Shown: positions 1 through 8,253 of the stretch, one piece after another | Position numbering within the stretch: position 1 is the stretch's first letter | Layout of the letters: each line of letters begins with the position of its first letter | DNA from: Acidimicrobiaceae bacterium | GTDB taxonomy: Bacteria; Actinomycetota; Acidimicrobiia; Acidimicrobiales; Ilumatobacteraceae | DNA length: 64,000 bases | Assembly: GCA_020637235.1 (NCBI GenBank) | Contig: JACJWG010000001.1 | Span: forward strand, 124,001-188,000 | Reading direction: 5' to 3' | The notes under the pieces: model-generated | Databases searched by the model: none | The model's input: the letters and a program-made list of their open reading frames with translations, nothing else | Told to the model about the DNA's origin: nothing | Position numbers and translations under genes: made by a program

Positions 1-162
1 GGGAGCGACCACCGATGGAGGGGGTGGTGGGTGGTGCTCCTCATGTCCGCACGATCGGCGAACTCGCCGCGGAACTGAAGAAAAGTCCAGAACTCGTGCC
101 GTCGGTCCCGGGACTTCCGGGTGAGACGCCGGGACCCCCCGTCGGGTGGTCGTCGGACCAGC

Positions 163-2076
163 TCAGCCGTCGTGCTCGTCGTGGTGGTCGTGATCGTGCT
201 CGTCGTGCAGGTGGGCGCCGTCGGGACCGGCGACGTCGATCACCATCACCTCGCCGATCGGGTCGTCCATCCCGACGCCGATCGGTACGGCGCCCTCGGT
301 GCGGTTGATCGGGAACGACAGACACGGTTGACCCGCACCGAGCAGCGCGAGCCCCGTGCGATCGCCCGCCTGGTAGGTCTCGAGCCCGTTCGCGTAGGCG
401 TACATCAGCTGCGTCGGGTCGTTCACGTGCGACAGGCCGAACGCGTGTCCCATCTCGTGGGCGAGTGTGCCGGCCAGGACGTCCTCGCCCTTCTTCGACG
501 TGGTGAAGGGCAGATCGGATCGCACGATCACCGACCCTCGCACGATCTGCGTCGGCGAGTAGCTGAAGCCGCCGATGCCGAGCACGCTGCCCGTGAGTGA
601 CGGGTGGTCGACGCTGGTGCCCCAGCGCACGAGCATCTCGCCGTTGGCCGGCGCGGTCTTGGTGGTCTCGGTGACGAGCAGCCGGAAGCCGGTCGCCTCA
701 CGGGCCCGCTGGATCGCCTTGTCGAACGCCGCTCGCGCGTGTGGCTGCGATCCGGCGAAGTTCACCATCACTCGCACGTCCTGACACGGGTTCCAGCGCG
801 GGTACGACCCGTCGGGGTTCAACACGCTCAGCTTGAACGATGTCGACACCACCGACGCATCGGGCTGGGTGGCGACCGGTCGCGGCGCGGTGACGAACCA
901 GCCGGTCGCGTCGACCACGAGGTGCGTGCGCGCCTGCGTGAAGACGTTCACCCCGGCCGCCGACAGCGGCGTGATCGTGCCTGCGGCGAGCACCTGACGG
1001 CTGAGCGCGTTGGCGATCGACGCGTTGGGCCGGGCGGTGCCGGTCGGGTACGCGGTCAGGAAGCCGTCGGACGACGGCTCGACGGTGGTGACGTTGAGCG
1101 CCACCGAACCCGCGTTCGCGACGTCGAACGGGAAGGCTGCGGTCTGCAACGTCGCCGCCGGCCCGATCGGCGGCATCGACCCGTTGTCGCCACGTGTGTC
1201 CGACACGCGCACCGGCGAGATGGGCACGAACAGCCCCTCGGTGCTCGACGCCGCATTCGGTCCCGTGAAGTAGCCGTTGACGTCGATGACGACGTCGCCG
1301 CCACGCAACGACGTGAGATCGAACCGGCCGGACGTGAGCGGCACGATCGCCGACGCCGTCGCCGGCGCGGTGGCGGCTTCGGTGTTGACGACGCTGGTGC
1401 CAGGCCACGGCCGGCCCGCGGGCCACGCTGCGAACCATCCGGCCGGACCGATGCCGGTGAACGACACCACCACGGCGTCGGCGTCGGCCGGCACCCCGAC
1501 GACGGTGGCGTCGATCGTGCGGGTCTCACCGGCCGCGAGCGGATTCGAGGTCTCGCGGGTGTCGACGAGGCGAGTGGGCCCGAGGGGCACCAGGCGGCCG
1601 GCGTTGGCCGACGCGGCGGGGCGGAACACCCCGGTGAGGTCGACCACCAGGTGGGTACCGCGTTGGGTGTAGAGCCGGATGTTGCCGTCGTCGCCGATCT
1701 GTGTGATCGCGAAGTTCGCGCGGGTCTGGCCGGCGCCGTCGAGGTTGAGGGCGCTGGTCGAGGGGCGCGTGCCGCTGCCCCACACCGTGACGAACCCGCC
1801 GTCGCGCGCGTCCGTGGCCACCACCGTGACGGCGGCGGCGACGGCGTCGGCCGGGACGCCCGTCACCGAGCGCACCGGGACGACGATCGTCGTGTCGGCT
1901 GTCGGCACCGGGGCACCGCCGGCGCGGGTGTCGACGAGGCGGATCGGGCCGAGTGTGTCGAAGGCCGTGGTGGTCGCCCCGGCGCCGGACACCGGCGAGT
2001 GGTGGGTCGTGACGCCGATCAGCGCGAACAGCGCGCCGAGGAGGATGAGGAACGGTGTCCGCCGCCGAAGCACCAC
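163..2076 (-). CDS. secreted metzincin-type zinc metalloprotease with LVDTR repeats
   Basis: Predicted exported protein of 637 aa. An N-terminal hydrophobic signal (residues about 6-32) is followed by three repeats of roughly 115-120 aa, each opening with a (L/V)xDTR motif (LGPIRLVDTR, LGPTRLVDTR, ISPVRVSDTR). Such repeats are frequent in actinobacterial secreted proteins and are probably beta-rich adhesion or wall modules. The C-terminal domain carries the metzincin zinc site HEMGHAFGLSH (residues 540-550) and a downstream Met-turn-like LMYAY, so it should be an active extracellular peptidase. The extreme C-terminus is His/Asp-rich (HLHDEHDHDHHDEHDG), perhaps a metal-loading tail. Two adjacent GTG codons are possible starts; the first is used here. 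Substrate unknown. Confidence 0.88.
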   Translation of the reverse strand: MVLRRRTPFLILLGALFALIGVTTHHSPVSGAGATTTAFDTLGPIRLVDTRAGGAPVPTADTTIVVPVRSVTGVPADAVAAAVTVVATDARDGGFVTVWGSGTRPSTSALNLDGAGQTRANFAITQIGDDGNIRLYTQRGTHLVVDLTGVFRPAASANAGRLVPLGPTRLVDTRETSNPLAAGETRTIDATVVGVPADADAVVVSFTGIGPAGWFAAWPAGRPWPGTSVVNTEAATAPATASAIVPLTSGRFDLTSLRGGDVVIDVNGYFTGPNAASSTEGLFVPISPVRVSDTRGDNGSMPPIGPAATLQTAAFPFDVANAGSVALNVTTVEPSSDGFLTAYPTGTARPNASIANALSRQVLAAGTITPLSAAGVNVFTQARTHLVVDATGWFVTAPRPVATQPDASVVSTSFKLSVLNPDGSYPRWNPCQDVRVMVNFAGSQPHARAAFDKAIQRAREATGFRLLVTETTKTAPANGEMLVRWGTSVDHPSLTGSVLGIGGFSYSPTQIVRGSVIVRSDLPFTTSKKGEDVLAGTLAHEMGHAFGLSHVNDPTQLMYAYANGLETYQAGDRTGLALLGAGQPCLSFPINRTEGAVPIGVGMDDPIGEVMVIDVAGPDGAHLHDEHDHDHHDEHDG

Positions 2077-2230
2077 ACGATGTCGGCACGGGGGACGTGT
2101 GGGCTTGAGTCGGGGCGGGTCTGGATTCGATCAAGATCCGAACGCAGCGGGTGATCTCTCACCCAACTCTCACCCGGGATTCATCCCACTGCCACGCGGC
2201 GACGCGACGATGGTGTGCACGTCCGGCATC

Positions 2231-2310
2231 GACGAACCGCCCGCCTCGCCCGCCCCGGTTCGTCGACTCCGTCGGTGGGGTGCGGCCGTTCATCCGCCCG
2301 GCCGCACCCC
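2231..2310. promoter_or_regulatory. two adjacent perfect inverted repeats upstream of the PPOX gene
   Basis: Inside the 260-base gap before the PPOX gene are two perfect stems: GACGAACC/GGTTCGTC at 2231-2264 (8 bp), and GGGGTGCGGCCG/CGGCCGCACCCC at 2277-2310 (12 bp, 10-base loop). The second ends 26 bases before the ATG. No T-tract follows, so it is either an untranslated-leader structure or a protein-binding site. Nothing else was recognised in 2077-2336. Confidence 0.5.
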
Positions 2311-2336
2311 ACCGCGCCGGGCCGTAGGCTCGGTGC

Positions 2337-2729
2337 ATGACGATCCCCGCCTCGCATGCCGACCTGCTCGACTCCGCCGCCCTCGCCCACGTGGCCACCA
2401 TCGGCCCCGACGGCTCACCGCAGAACAACCCGGTCTGGTTCGGCTGGGACGGCACCCACGTGCTGTTCAGTCAGACCACGGGACGGCAGAAGTACCGCAA
2501 CGTGCAGCAGCACCCGCAGGTGGCGCTGTCGATCGTCGATCCGGCCAACCCGTACCGCTACCTCGAGGTGCGCGGGACCGTCGCCGAGATCGTCGACGAT
2601 CCCGACAACGCGTTCATCAACTCGATGGCGAAGAAGTACATGGACCAGGACGTCTACCCGTGGCACCAGCCGACCGACCACCGTGTCGTCGTGAAGGTGC
2701 TGCCGTCGCACACCACCCAGATGGGCTGA
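2337..2729 (+). CDS. PPOX-class F420/FMN-dependent oxidoreductase
   Basis: 130-aa single-domain split-barrel flavin/F420 protein of the pyridoxamine 5'-phosphate oxidase-like superfamily. Typical features are HVATIGPDGSPQNNPVWFGWDG near the start (positions about 18-39, quoted in part here as HVATIGPDGSPQNNPVWF), the RQKYRNVQQHPQVALSI cofactor strand and the LEVRGTVAEI strand. Actinobacterial homologues usually bind F420 and reduce small molecules in the cytoplasm; the substrate cannot be read from sequence. It ends 6 bases before the methyltransferase, so the two are probably cotranscribed. Confidence 0.85.
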   Translation: MTIPASHADLLDSAALAHVATIGPDGSPQNNPVWFGWDGTHVLFSQTTGRQKYRNVQQHPQVALSIVDPANPYRYLEVRGTVAEIVDDPDNAFINSMAKKYMDQDVYPWHQPTDHRVVVKVLPSHTTQMG

Positions 2730-2735
2730 GCCGCC

Positions 2736-3629
2736 GTGCCGTCGCCGGGGGGCAACCTCGACCGGTTCTCGGGCTTCGCCGACCTGTACGACGCCCACCG
2801 GCCGGCACCCCCGGCGCGCCTCGGCGGGGTGCTCGCCGCATACGCCGGCGTCGATCGGCCCGAGGTGGTCGACCTCGGCAGCGGCACCGGCCTGTCGTCG
2901 CGATGGGCGGCGGTCTGGGCGTCGCAGGTGGTGGGCGTCGAGCCGAACCCCGACATGCGGGCACAGGCCGAGTCGCGCCCGCTGCCGAACGTGCGGTACG
3001 TCGCCGGCACCAGCGACGCCACCGGCCTGACCGACGCGAGCGCCGACGTGGTGATCGCGGTACAGGCGATGCACTGGATGGACCCGGTGCCCACCCATGC
3101 CGAGGTGGCGCGCGTGCTGCGCACGGGCGGTGTGTTCGCGATCGTCGACGCCGATTGGCCGCCGGTGACCGGCGCAGCACTCGCCGAGCGGGCGTGGGCC
3201 ACGGTGCACGGCCGGATGCGGGTGTTCGAGGCGCGGCTCTCGCGAGGCGAGTCGGGGGCGGCGTTGCACCGACCCGTCGAGGACGACGATCCCGCCCTTG
3301 CCGACGACGACCTCCACGACCCGCACCGCAACCGGGCGTTGCCAGGTGGCGTGCGCAGCTGGTCGAAGGGCGAGCACCTCGCCCGACTGCGCCACAGCGG
3401 CCGATACGTGTTCACCCGCGAGCTGCTGTTCGACGAGCCCGCCGACGGCGGTGCCGCACGGGTGGTGGCGCTGATGCGCAGTCAGGGCAGCTACCAGCAA
3501 CTGCGCCGCGCCGGCATCGACGACGACGAGATCGGCATGCCCGCCTTCGAGGCCGACGTCGCGGCCTCGGTGCCCGAGCACGCCACCATCGCCTTCTCGT
3601 GGCGGGTCCGCCTCGGCGTGATCGGCTGA
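2736..3629 (+). CDS. class I SAM-dependent methyltransferase
   Basis: 297-aa protein with a Rossmann methyltransferase fold. Motif I is VVDLGSGTGLSSRW (residues about 46-59), followed by the acidic end of beta2 (VVGVEPNPDM), motif II/III (ASADVVIAVQAMHWMD) and the post-motif FAIVDADWPP. The FSGFADLYDAHRPAPPARL opening is typical of the UbiE/Methyltransf_11-type proteins of actinobacteria. Substrate unknown. The start is a GTG six bases after the PPOX stop; the MPSPGG N-terminus has little to support or refute it. Confidence 0.83.
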   Translation: MPSPGGNLDRFSGFADLYDAHRPAPPARLGGVLAAYAGVDRPEVVDLGSGTGLSSRWAAVWASQVVGVEPNPDMRAQAESRPLPNVRYVAGTSDATGLTDASADVVIAVQAMHWMDPVPTHAEVARVLRTGGVFAIVDADWPPVTGAALAERAWATVHGRMRVFEARLSRGESGAALHRPVEDDDPALADDDLHDPHRNRALPGGVRSWSKGEHLARLRHSGRYVFTRELLFDEPADGGAARVVALMRSQGSYQQLRRAGIDDDEIGMPAFEADVAASVPEHATIAFSWRVRLGVIG

Positions 3630-3633
3630 TGGT

Positions 3634-5175
3634 TCAGGACACGAGCGACATCTCGGACACGAGCAGCTTCGAGTCGGCGCGAGGCGTCCATCGCAGTCGC
3701 TCCGACAACCCGTACACGTCCTCGGTGTTCACCAGCCACACGAGATACGCCTGCTCGTGTGCGAGGGCGACCGCCTGCCGGTACAGCTCGTGCCGGGCAG
3801 CCTCGTCGAGCTCGGTGCCGGCGCGCTCGACGAGATCGGCCAGCTCGGCGTCGGAGTTCGAAGCGCCGCGACCACCGGCCTGGTAGTAGGTGGGCAACTG
3901 CCGGCTCGGGTCGAGCAACTCGTTCGAGCTCGACACGAAGATCGCGTCGGGCCGCGTGTCCCGGCCGAAGAGCACGTCGAGGTAGTCGCCGAAGTCGAGC
4001 AGCTGCAGGTCGACCTCGAGGCCGACCGCCCGCCAGGCCGCCGCGACGAACTCGACGAGTGCCCGGTCGTTCAACCAGCGACCCGACGACTCGCCGACGA
4101 GTGTGACCGTCGCGCCGGTGGCACCGCGTTGTTCGATGAGCTGCGCGGCGAGGTCGGGATCGTACGGGTATGCCTCGAGCGATGCGTCGAAGCCGAGGAC
4201 CGAAGGTCCGAGCAGCTGTCCCGGGTCGACGACGGCGAACCCGCCGTACACCTCGTCGACGATGGCCTGCTTGTCGAGTGCGAGGTTGAGCGCCCGGCGC
4301 ACCTCACGATCGGCCGTGATCGCGTCGTCGGCGTCGAGCACGATCACGGGATGCTCCTGCCCGAGCCGATGGGCGAGCTGCGGGGCGTCGTCGGCGGCCT
4401 CGGGGGGCAGATTGGTGACGAGGTCGTAGCGGCCCTCGGCCAGGCCGTCGACCCGCGCCTCGTCGTCGGGCACGAAATCGAACACCACCCGCTCGACCAC
4501 CGGAACGCCGTCACGATGGCCGTCGACGGCCTCGAGTGTGATCTGCTGGCCGGCGTCGTGGTCGACGACACGGTAGGGCCCGGTGCCGTTCGGCACGTCG
4601 GAGAGATCGTCGAGGGCAGCGGCCGACGGGGCGACGATCTTCAGCCAGTACATCCGTGCGGGCAGGGCCGGGTCGGGCCCGGTGGTGAGGATCTGCACCG
4701 TGGTCGCGTCGACGCGCCGCGCGCCGGCCAGCGTGGCGAACAGGTCGTCGTTGTCGGTGAGGTCGCCGGCGATCAGGCGGCGCACCCGTTCGACGGTGGC
4801 GACGACCGCGTCGGCGTCGAACACGGTGCCGTCGTGGAACGTGATGCCGGGACGCAGACGGAATTCCCAGGTGGTGTCGTCAACCCGGGTCGGCTCGTCC
4901 GCAGCGAGCGACGCGACGAGCTCGCCGTCGGGTGTACGTGCGAGCAGGGTCTCGTAGACGTTGTCGTTGATCGCACGTTCGCCCCCGTCGTCCACCAGAT
5001 GCGGGTCGAGGCTCGTCGGTGCCGAGCCGAGGGCGATCGTGATCGTCGCGTCGTCGCCCGTCGAGGGTGTGGAGGACGCGTCGCCGTTCCCGTCGTCGCC
5101 GCACCCGGCGGCGACGGCGACCATCGCGAGCGCTGCGACGAACGCCCGCCGGAAGCGGCGCAGTAGTTGTCCCAT
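3634..5175 (-). CDS. peptide/nickel-type ABC transporter substrate-binding lipoprotein (SBP_bac_5)
   Basis: 513-aa extracellular solute-binding protein of the family 5 oligopeptide/nickel group. The start at 5175 gives a twin-Arg-rich n-region, a hydrophobic core and a lipobox VAAGC with Cys25, so it should be membrane-anchored outside the cell. Family signatures include SLDPHLVDDGGERAINDNVYETLL (in part), FRLRPGITFHDGTVFDADAV and a typical C-terminal WTPRAD. The open frame continues upstream to 5718, but that extension is low-complexity Arg/Ala and is not credible. No permease or ATPase gene is adjacent, so it either supplies the importer encoded at 25.7-31.3 kb or another one. It converges on the methyltransferase gene with a 4-base gap. 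Confidence 0.88.
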   Translation of the reverse strand: MGQLLRRFRRAFVAALAMVAVAAGCGDDGNGDASSTPSTGDDATITIALGSAPTSLDPHLVDDGGERAINDNVYETLLARTPDGELVASLAADEPTRVDDTTWEFRLRPGITFHDGTVFDADAVVATVERVRRLIAGDLTDNDDLFATLAGARRVDATTVQILTTGPDPALPARMYWLKIVAPSAAALDDLSDVPNGTGPYRVVDHDAGQQITLEAVDGHRDGVPVVERVVFDFVPDDEARVDGLAEGRYDLVTNLPPEAADDAPQLAHRLGQEHPVIVLDADDAITADREVRRALNLALDKQAIVDEVYGGFAVVDPGQLLGPSVLGFDASLEAYPYDPDLAAQLIEQRGATGATVTLVGESSGRWLNDRALVEFVAAAWRAVGLEVDLQLLDFGDYLDVLFGRDTRPDAIFVSSSNELLDPSRQLPTYYQAGGRGASNSDAELADLVERAGTELDEAARHELYRQAVALAHEQAYLVWLVNTEDVYGLSERLRWTPRADSKLLVSEMSLVS

Positions 5176-5249
5176 GTGAGGCCTTGACAGCGGTGACGCC
5201 CCCACGACGCCGCTGCCGAGCGTACCGGACCACATCGTCGGCCCAGCTG

Positions 5250-5699
5250 TCAGAGCACCTGGTGGAGGTCGACCGTCAGCTCGTCGCGGCCGCCAGTGCC
5301 GAGGCACACGGCGTGCACGTGGTTCAGCCACGCCAGGTGCTCGACGCCGGTGTGGAAGGTGCAGCCGCCGCGCAGGACACGGCGCTCGCTGAGCCGGAGG
5401 ATGCCCTCGCCGCGCACGTCGACGTGCGCGTGGTCGTCGCTCACCAGCACCAGCTCGAACACGACGTGCGCGTCGCCCTCGCCGCGGAGGTGCGCCACCA
5501 CCCCGCCGACGAGTGGCGCGACCCGACCCCGCATCGCCGGCCCGTCGACGGTGCCGTCGAGGATGCCGACGCGCACCGAACCGCCCTCCGGCCCGCCCGG
5601 GCTGACGAGCCCCCGAGTGAGCTCGAGGTGCAGTCGGACGAGGTGCTCCACCGGGAGCGCCTGCGACTGCGTCACTCGCGCCATGGCGTCCGTCGTCAT
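5250..5699 (-). CDS. DUF3237 family protein
   Basis: 149-aa protein. The pattern GTVDGPAMRGRV ... VSDDHAHVDVRGEGIL ... FHTGVEHLAWLNHVHAVCLG (C-terminal third) matches the DUF3237 barrel family, in which a DGA-I-V strand and an aWLN motif are conserved. The family has no settled biochemical function. ATG at 5699 was chosen because the longer frame (to 6248) overlaps the divergent phosphoribosyltransferase and loses protein-like composition. The region 5700-5867 between the two divergent genes holds no recognised feature. Confidence 0.7.
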   Translation of the reverse strand: MTTDAMARVTQSQALPVEHLVRLHLELTRGLVSPGGPEGGSVRVGILDGTVDGPAMRGRVAPLVGGVVAHLRGEGDAHVVFELVLVSDDHAHVDVRGEGILRLSERRVLRGGCTFHTGVEHLAWLNHVHAVCLGTGGRDELTVDLHQVL

Positions 5700-5867
5700 G
5701 GGTCGAGCTTGAGCGCATCGCGAGGCATCGTCAAGCACATTGAGCACTAAAACGCGTGACCTTGGTCCCGACGTCCATGCCACACCGGCGTGAACGCTGT
5801 GGTGGTCGGGGTCGATTGGGTCGCGCGGCCCATTGCGTGCAGGCCGCTGAGCTGGTCGGATGGGCAC

Positions 5868-6458
5868 ATGTACGCATCGCGTCGACGTGTCACGCTGCCC
5901 GACCCACGGTCGCGGCCGCCGTTCGTCGTCGACCTCACCCCCCATCTCGACGCGTGCTGGGTGCTCGATCGCACGTCCGACCCCGAGCAGGGCACCACCC
6001 TGGTCGGCGACCTGATCGCCGACGTCCGGGTGCGACCGATGCAGCGTGTCACCGCGGCACTCGCCGCGCGGATGGCCGACACCGTCGAGCTCATCGGTGG
6101 TGTCGACGATCTCGTCGTCGTGCCCGTGCCGTCGGCCAACCCGGCGGCCGAGGTGCTCGCCCGAGCCGTCGCCTGCTCGCTCGAGCTGCCGTTCGAACGG
6201 CTGGTGCGGTCGCGGTGGGCCACCCGCTTCGCGCCGCCCGAGGAGCACTTCACCGTGCGTGCCCGCCAGGTGCCGACCTCGGTGCTGTTGGTGGACGACC
6301 TGGTGCGCACCGGTGGCAGCATGCGCGGCTGTGCGGCCCGCCTGCGCCGCCGTGGCGTGGTGGACGTGTGGGGCATCGCCGCCGCCGCCGATCTCGACGC
6401 GTCGTCGCCCGACACCGCGTCGCTCGCCCTGCGAGAGCTCGAACTCGACGCCTCGTGA
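5868..6458 (+). CDS. ComF-like phosphoribosyltransferase, copy 1
   Basis: 196-aa type I phosphoribosyltransferase-fold protein. The PRPP-binding motif is VLLVDDLVRTGGSM (about residues 144-157), preceded by VVVPVPSANPAAEVLARAVA, the hood strand of ComF-like proteins. It is a clear paralogue of the 10435-10959 product: both contain an LDxCWxLDR segment, the VPSANP motif and the VDDLVxTG loop. ComF proteins are linked to DNA uptake or competence, but these short forms lack the N-terminal zinc finger, so the role is open. The ATG at 5868 keeps the homologous N-terminus; it is convergent with the XPB helicase gene. Confidence 0.75.
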   Translation: MYASRRRVTLPDPRSRPPFVVDLTPHLDACWVLDRTSDPEQGTTLVGDLIADVRVRPMQRVTAALAARMADTVELIGGVDDLVVVPVPSANPAAEVLARAVACSLELPFERLVRSRWATRFAPPEEHFTVRARQVPTSVLLVDDLVRTGGSMRGCAARLRRRGVVDVWGIAAAADLDASSPDTASLALRELELDAS

Positions 6459-6471
6459 CCGACGCCTCGCG

Positions 6472-8253
6472 TCAGTCGTCGTCCGTGTCGTCGATCCCGT
6501 CGATCCCGTCGACGATGCGGTAGTCGTATCCCTGCTCGGCGAGGAACCGCTGCCGGTTGGCGGCGAACTGCTGGTCGACGGTGTCGCGGGTGACGATCGT
6601 GTAGAAGTGCGCCTGGCCCCCCGACTGCTTCGGGCGCATGATCCGACCCAACCGCTGCGCCTCCTCCTGCCGGCTACCGAAGGTGCCGCTCACCTGGATC
6701 GCGACGTTGGCCTCGGGCAGGTCGATCGAGAAGTTGGCCACCTTCGACACGACGAGGGTGCGCAGTTCGCCGGTGCGGAAGGCGTCGAACCGGGCGTCGC
6801 GCACCTTCTGCGCGGTCTGCCCGGTGATGAGCGGGGCGTCGAGTGCCTCGGCCAGATGCTTCAACTGGTCGACGAACTGGCCGATCACGAGCACCCGGTC
6901 GTCGCGGTGGTGCTCGCACAGGCGGCGCACCACCTCGGCCTTGCGCGGGGTGCTCGCCGCGAGGCGGTAGCGCTGCTGGGGATCGGCCATGGCGTAGTCC
7001 ATGCGAGCGTCGTCGTGCAGTCCGACGCGTATCTCGGTGCACACCGCCGGGGCGATCCAGCCGTAGTGCTCGAGTTCCTTCCACGGGATGTCGAAGCGCT
7101 TCGGACCGATGAGGCCGAACACGTCGGCTTCCTTGCCGTCCTCGCGCACCAGCGTGGCGGTGAGCCCGAGGCGACGCACGGCCTGGATGCGGGCCGTCGC
7201 ACGGAACACCGGCGCCGGCAACAGGTGCACCTCGTCGTAGACGATGAGGCCCCACTCGGTGCGATCGAACAGGCCGAGGTGGGGGTAGAGCGAGTGCAGT
7301 ACGTCGGCCTCGGCGCCGTCGGAGGCCGCGGCGATCTCGTCGGCATCGGGCACGTCGGGCACGTCGGCGAGCAGGTCGTCGTCACCGCGCCGCTTCTTGC
7401 GGACCGGCGACCAGGTGAGCACCTGATAGGTGGCGACGGTGACCGGTTTGATCTCCTTGCGGTCGCCCGAGTACTCGCCCACCTGGTCGGGCGTGAGCGA
7501 GGTCTTGTCGAGGATCTCGCGGATCCATTGCCGGGCCGAGGTGATGTTGGTGGCGATGATCAGCGTGTGCGATCCGGCGGCGGCCATCGCCGCCAGCCCG
7601 ATCACCGTCTTGCCGGCCCCGCAGGGCAGCACCAGCACCCCGTTGCCGGCGGCGTCGTGGCCGTCCTGCCACCATGCGCTGACGGCGTCGGCCTGGTAGC
7701 CACGCAGCTCACAGGTGAGCTCGGCGTCGGCGAGTGCGCTGCCCTCGGTGTAGCCCGCCTCGTCGGCGACCGGCCACCCGAGCTGCAGCAACGCCTGCTT
7801 CAGCGCACCGCGGTCGCCGAGGCGCACGGCGAACCGGTTGCCGTCGAGTCGCTCGCCGAGCAAGGGCGCGATGCGCTTGTCGCGTGCGACCTCCACCAGC
7901 AGTGCCACCTCGTGGCTCACGAGCGCGAGACCGCCCGAATCGAAGTCGCGCACCAGCCGCAGCCGGCCGTAGCGACCCATCTGGTCGTGCACCTCGGTGA
8001 GCACGCCCGGCGGCACCGGGTACTTCGCGAGCCCGCTCAGCGTGGATGCCACCTCGCCGGCGCTCATGCCGGCCACCGCTGCGTTCCACAACGACAGTGG
8101 GGTGATGCGATACGTGTGGATGTGCTCGGGCGCCTTCTCGAGCTCGCCGAAGCGGGCGAGTGCCGCTCGGGCCTCGTCGGCGCGTGGGCTGGCGAGCTCG
8201 AGCATCACCGTCAGGTCGCTCTGCACGATGAGGGGGTTGGTGGGATCGGTCAC
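6472..8253 (-). CDS. XPB/Ssl2-type DNA repair helicase
   Basis: 593-aa superfamily 2 helicase (3'-5', XPB family). It has a damage-recognition-like N-terminal region, Walker A VLPCGAGKT, a DEVH box (VYDEVHLL), motif III (GLTATLVREDG), and the motif V/VI segment (QVSGTFGSRQEEAQRLGRIMRP). Bacterial XPB proteins unwind DNA in repair, often with a nuclease partner. The GTG start at 8253 overlaps the stop of the upstream gene (GTGA), so translation is coupled to the helicase-associated protein. A charged DVPDVPDADE insert lies between motifs Ia and II. The C-terminus is acidic (DGIDGIDDTDDD). Confidence 0.93.
   Translation of the reverse strand: MTDPTNPLIVQSDLTVMLELASPRADEARAALARFGELEKAPEHIHTYRITPLSLWNAAVAGMSAGEVASTLSGLAKYPVPPGVLTEVHDQMGRYGRLRLVRDFDSGGLALVSHEVALLVEVARDKRIAPLLGERLDGNRFAVRLGDRGALKQALLQLGWPVADEAGYTEGSALADAELTCELRGYQADAVSAWWQDGHDAAGNGVLVLPCGAGKTVIGLAAMAAAGSHTLIIATNITSARQWIREILDKTSLTPDQVGEYSGDRKEIKPVTVATYQVLTWSPVRKKRRGDDDLLADVPDVPDADEIAAASDGAEADVLHSLYPHLGLFDRTEWGLIVYDEVHLLPAPVFRATARIQAVRRLGLTATLVREDGKEADVFGLIGPKRFDIPWKELEHYGWIAPAVCTEIRVGLHDDARMDYAMADPQQRYRLAASTPRKAEVVRRLCEHHRDDRVLVIGQFVDQLKHLAEALDAPLITGQTAQKVRDARFDAFRTGELRTLVVSKVANFSIDLPEANVAIQVSGTFGSRQEEAQRLGRIMRPKQSGGQAHFYTIVTRDTVDQQFAANRQRFLAEQGYDYRIVDGIDGIDDTDDD

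Noticed and set aside
15..325. overlapping small ORFs at the left window edge
   Set aside because: Arg/Pro-rich composition, no ribosome site, and most of the span lies antisense to the metalloprotease C-terminus.
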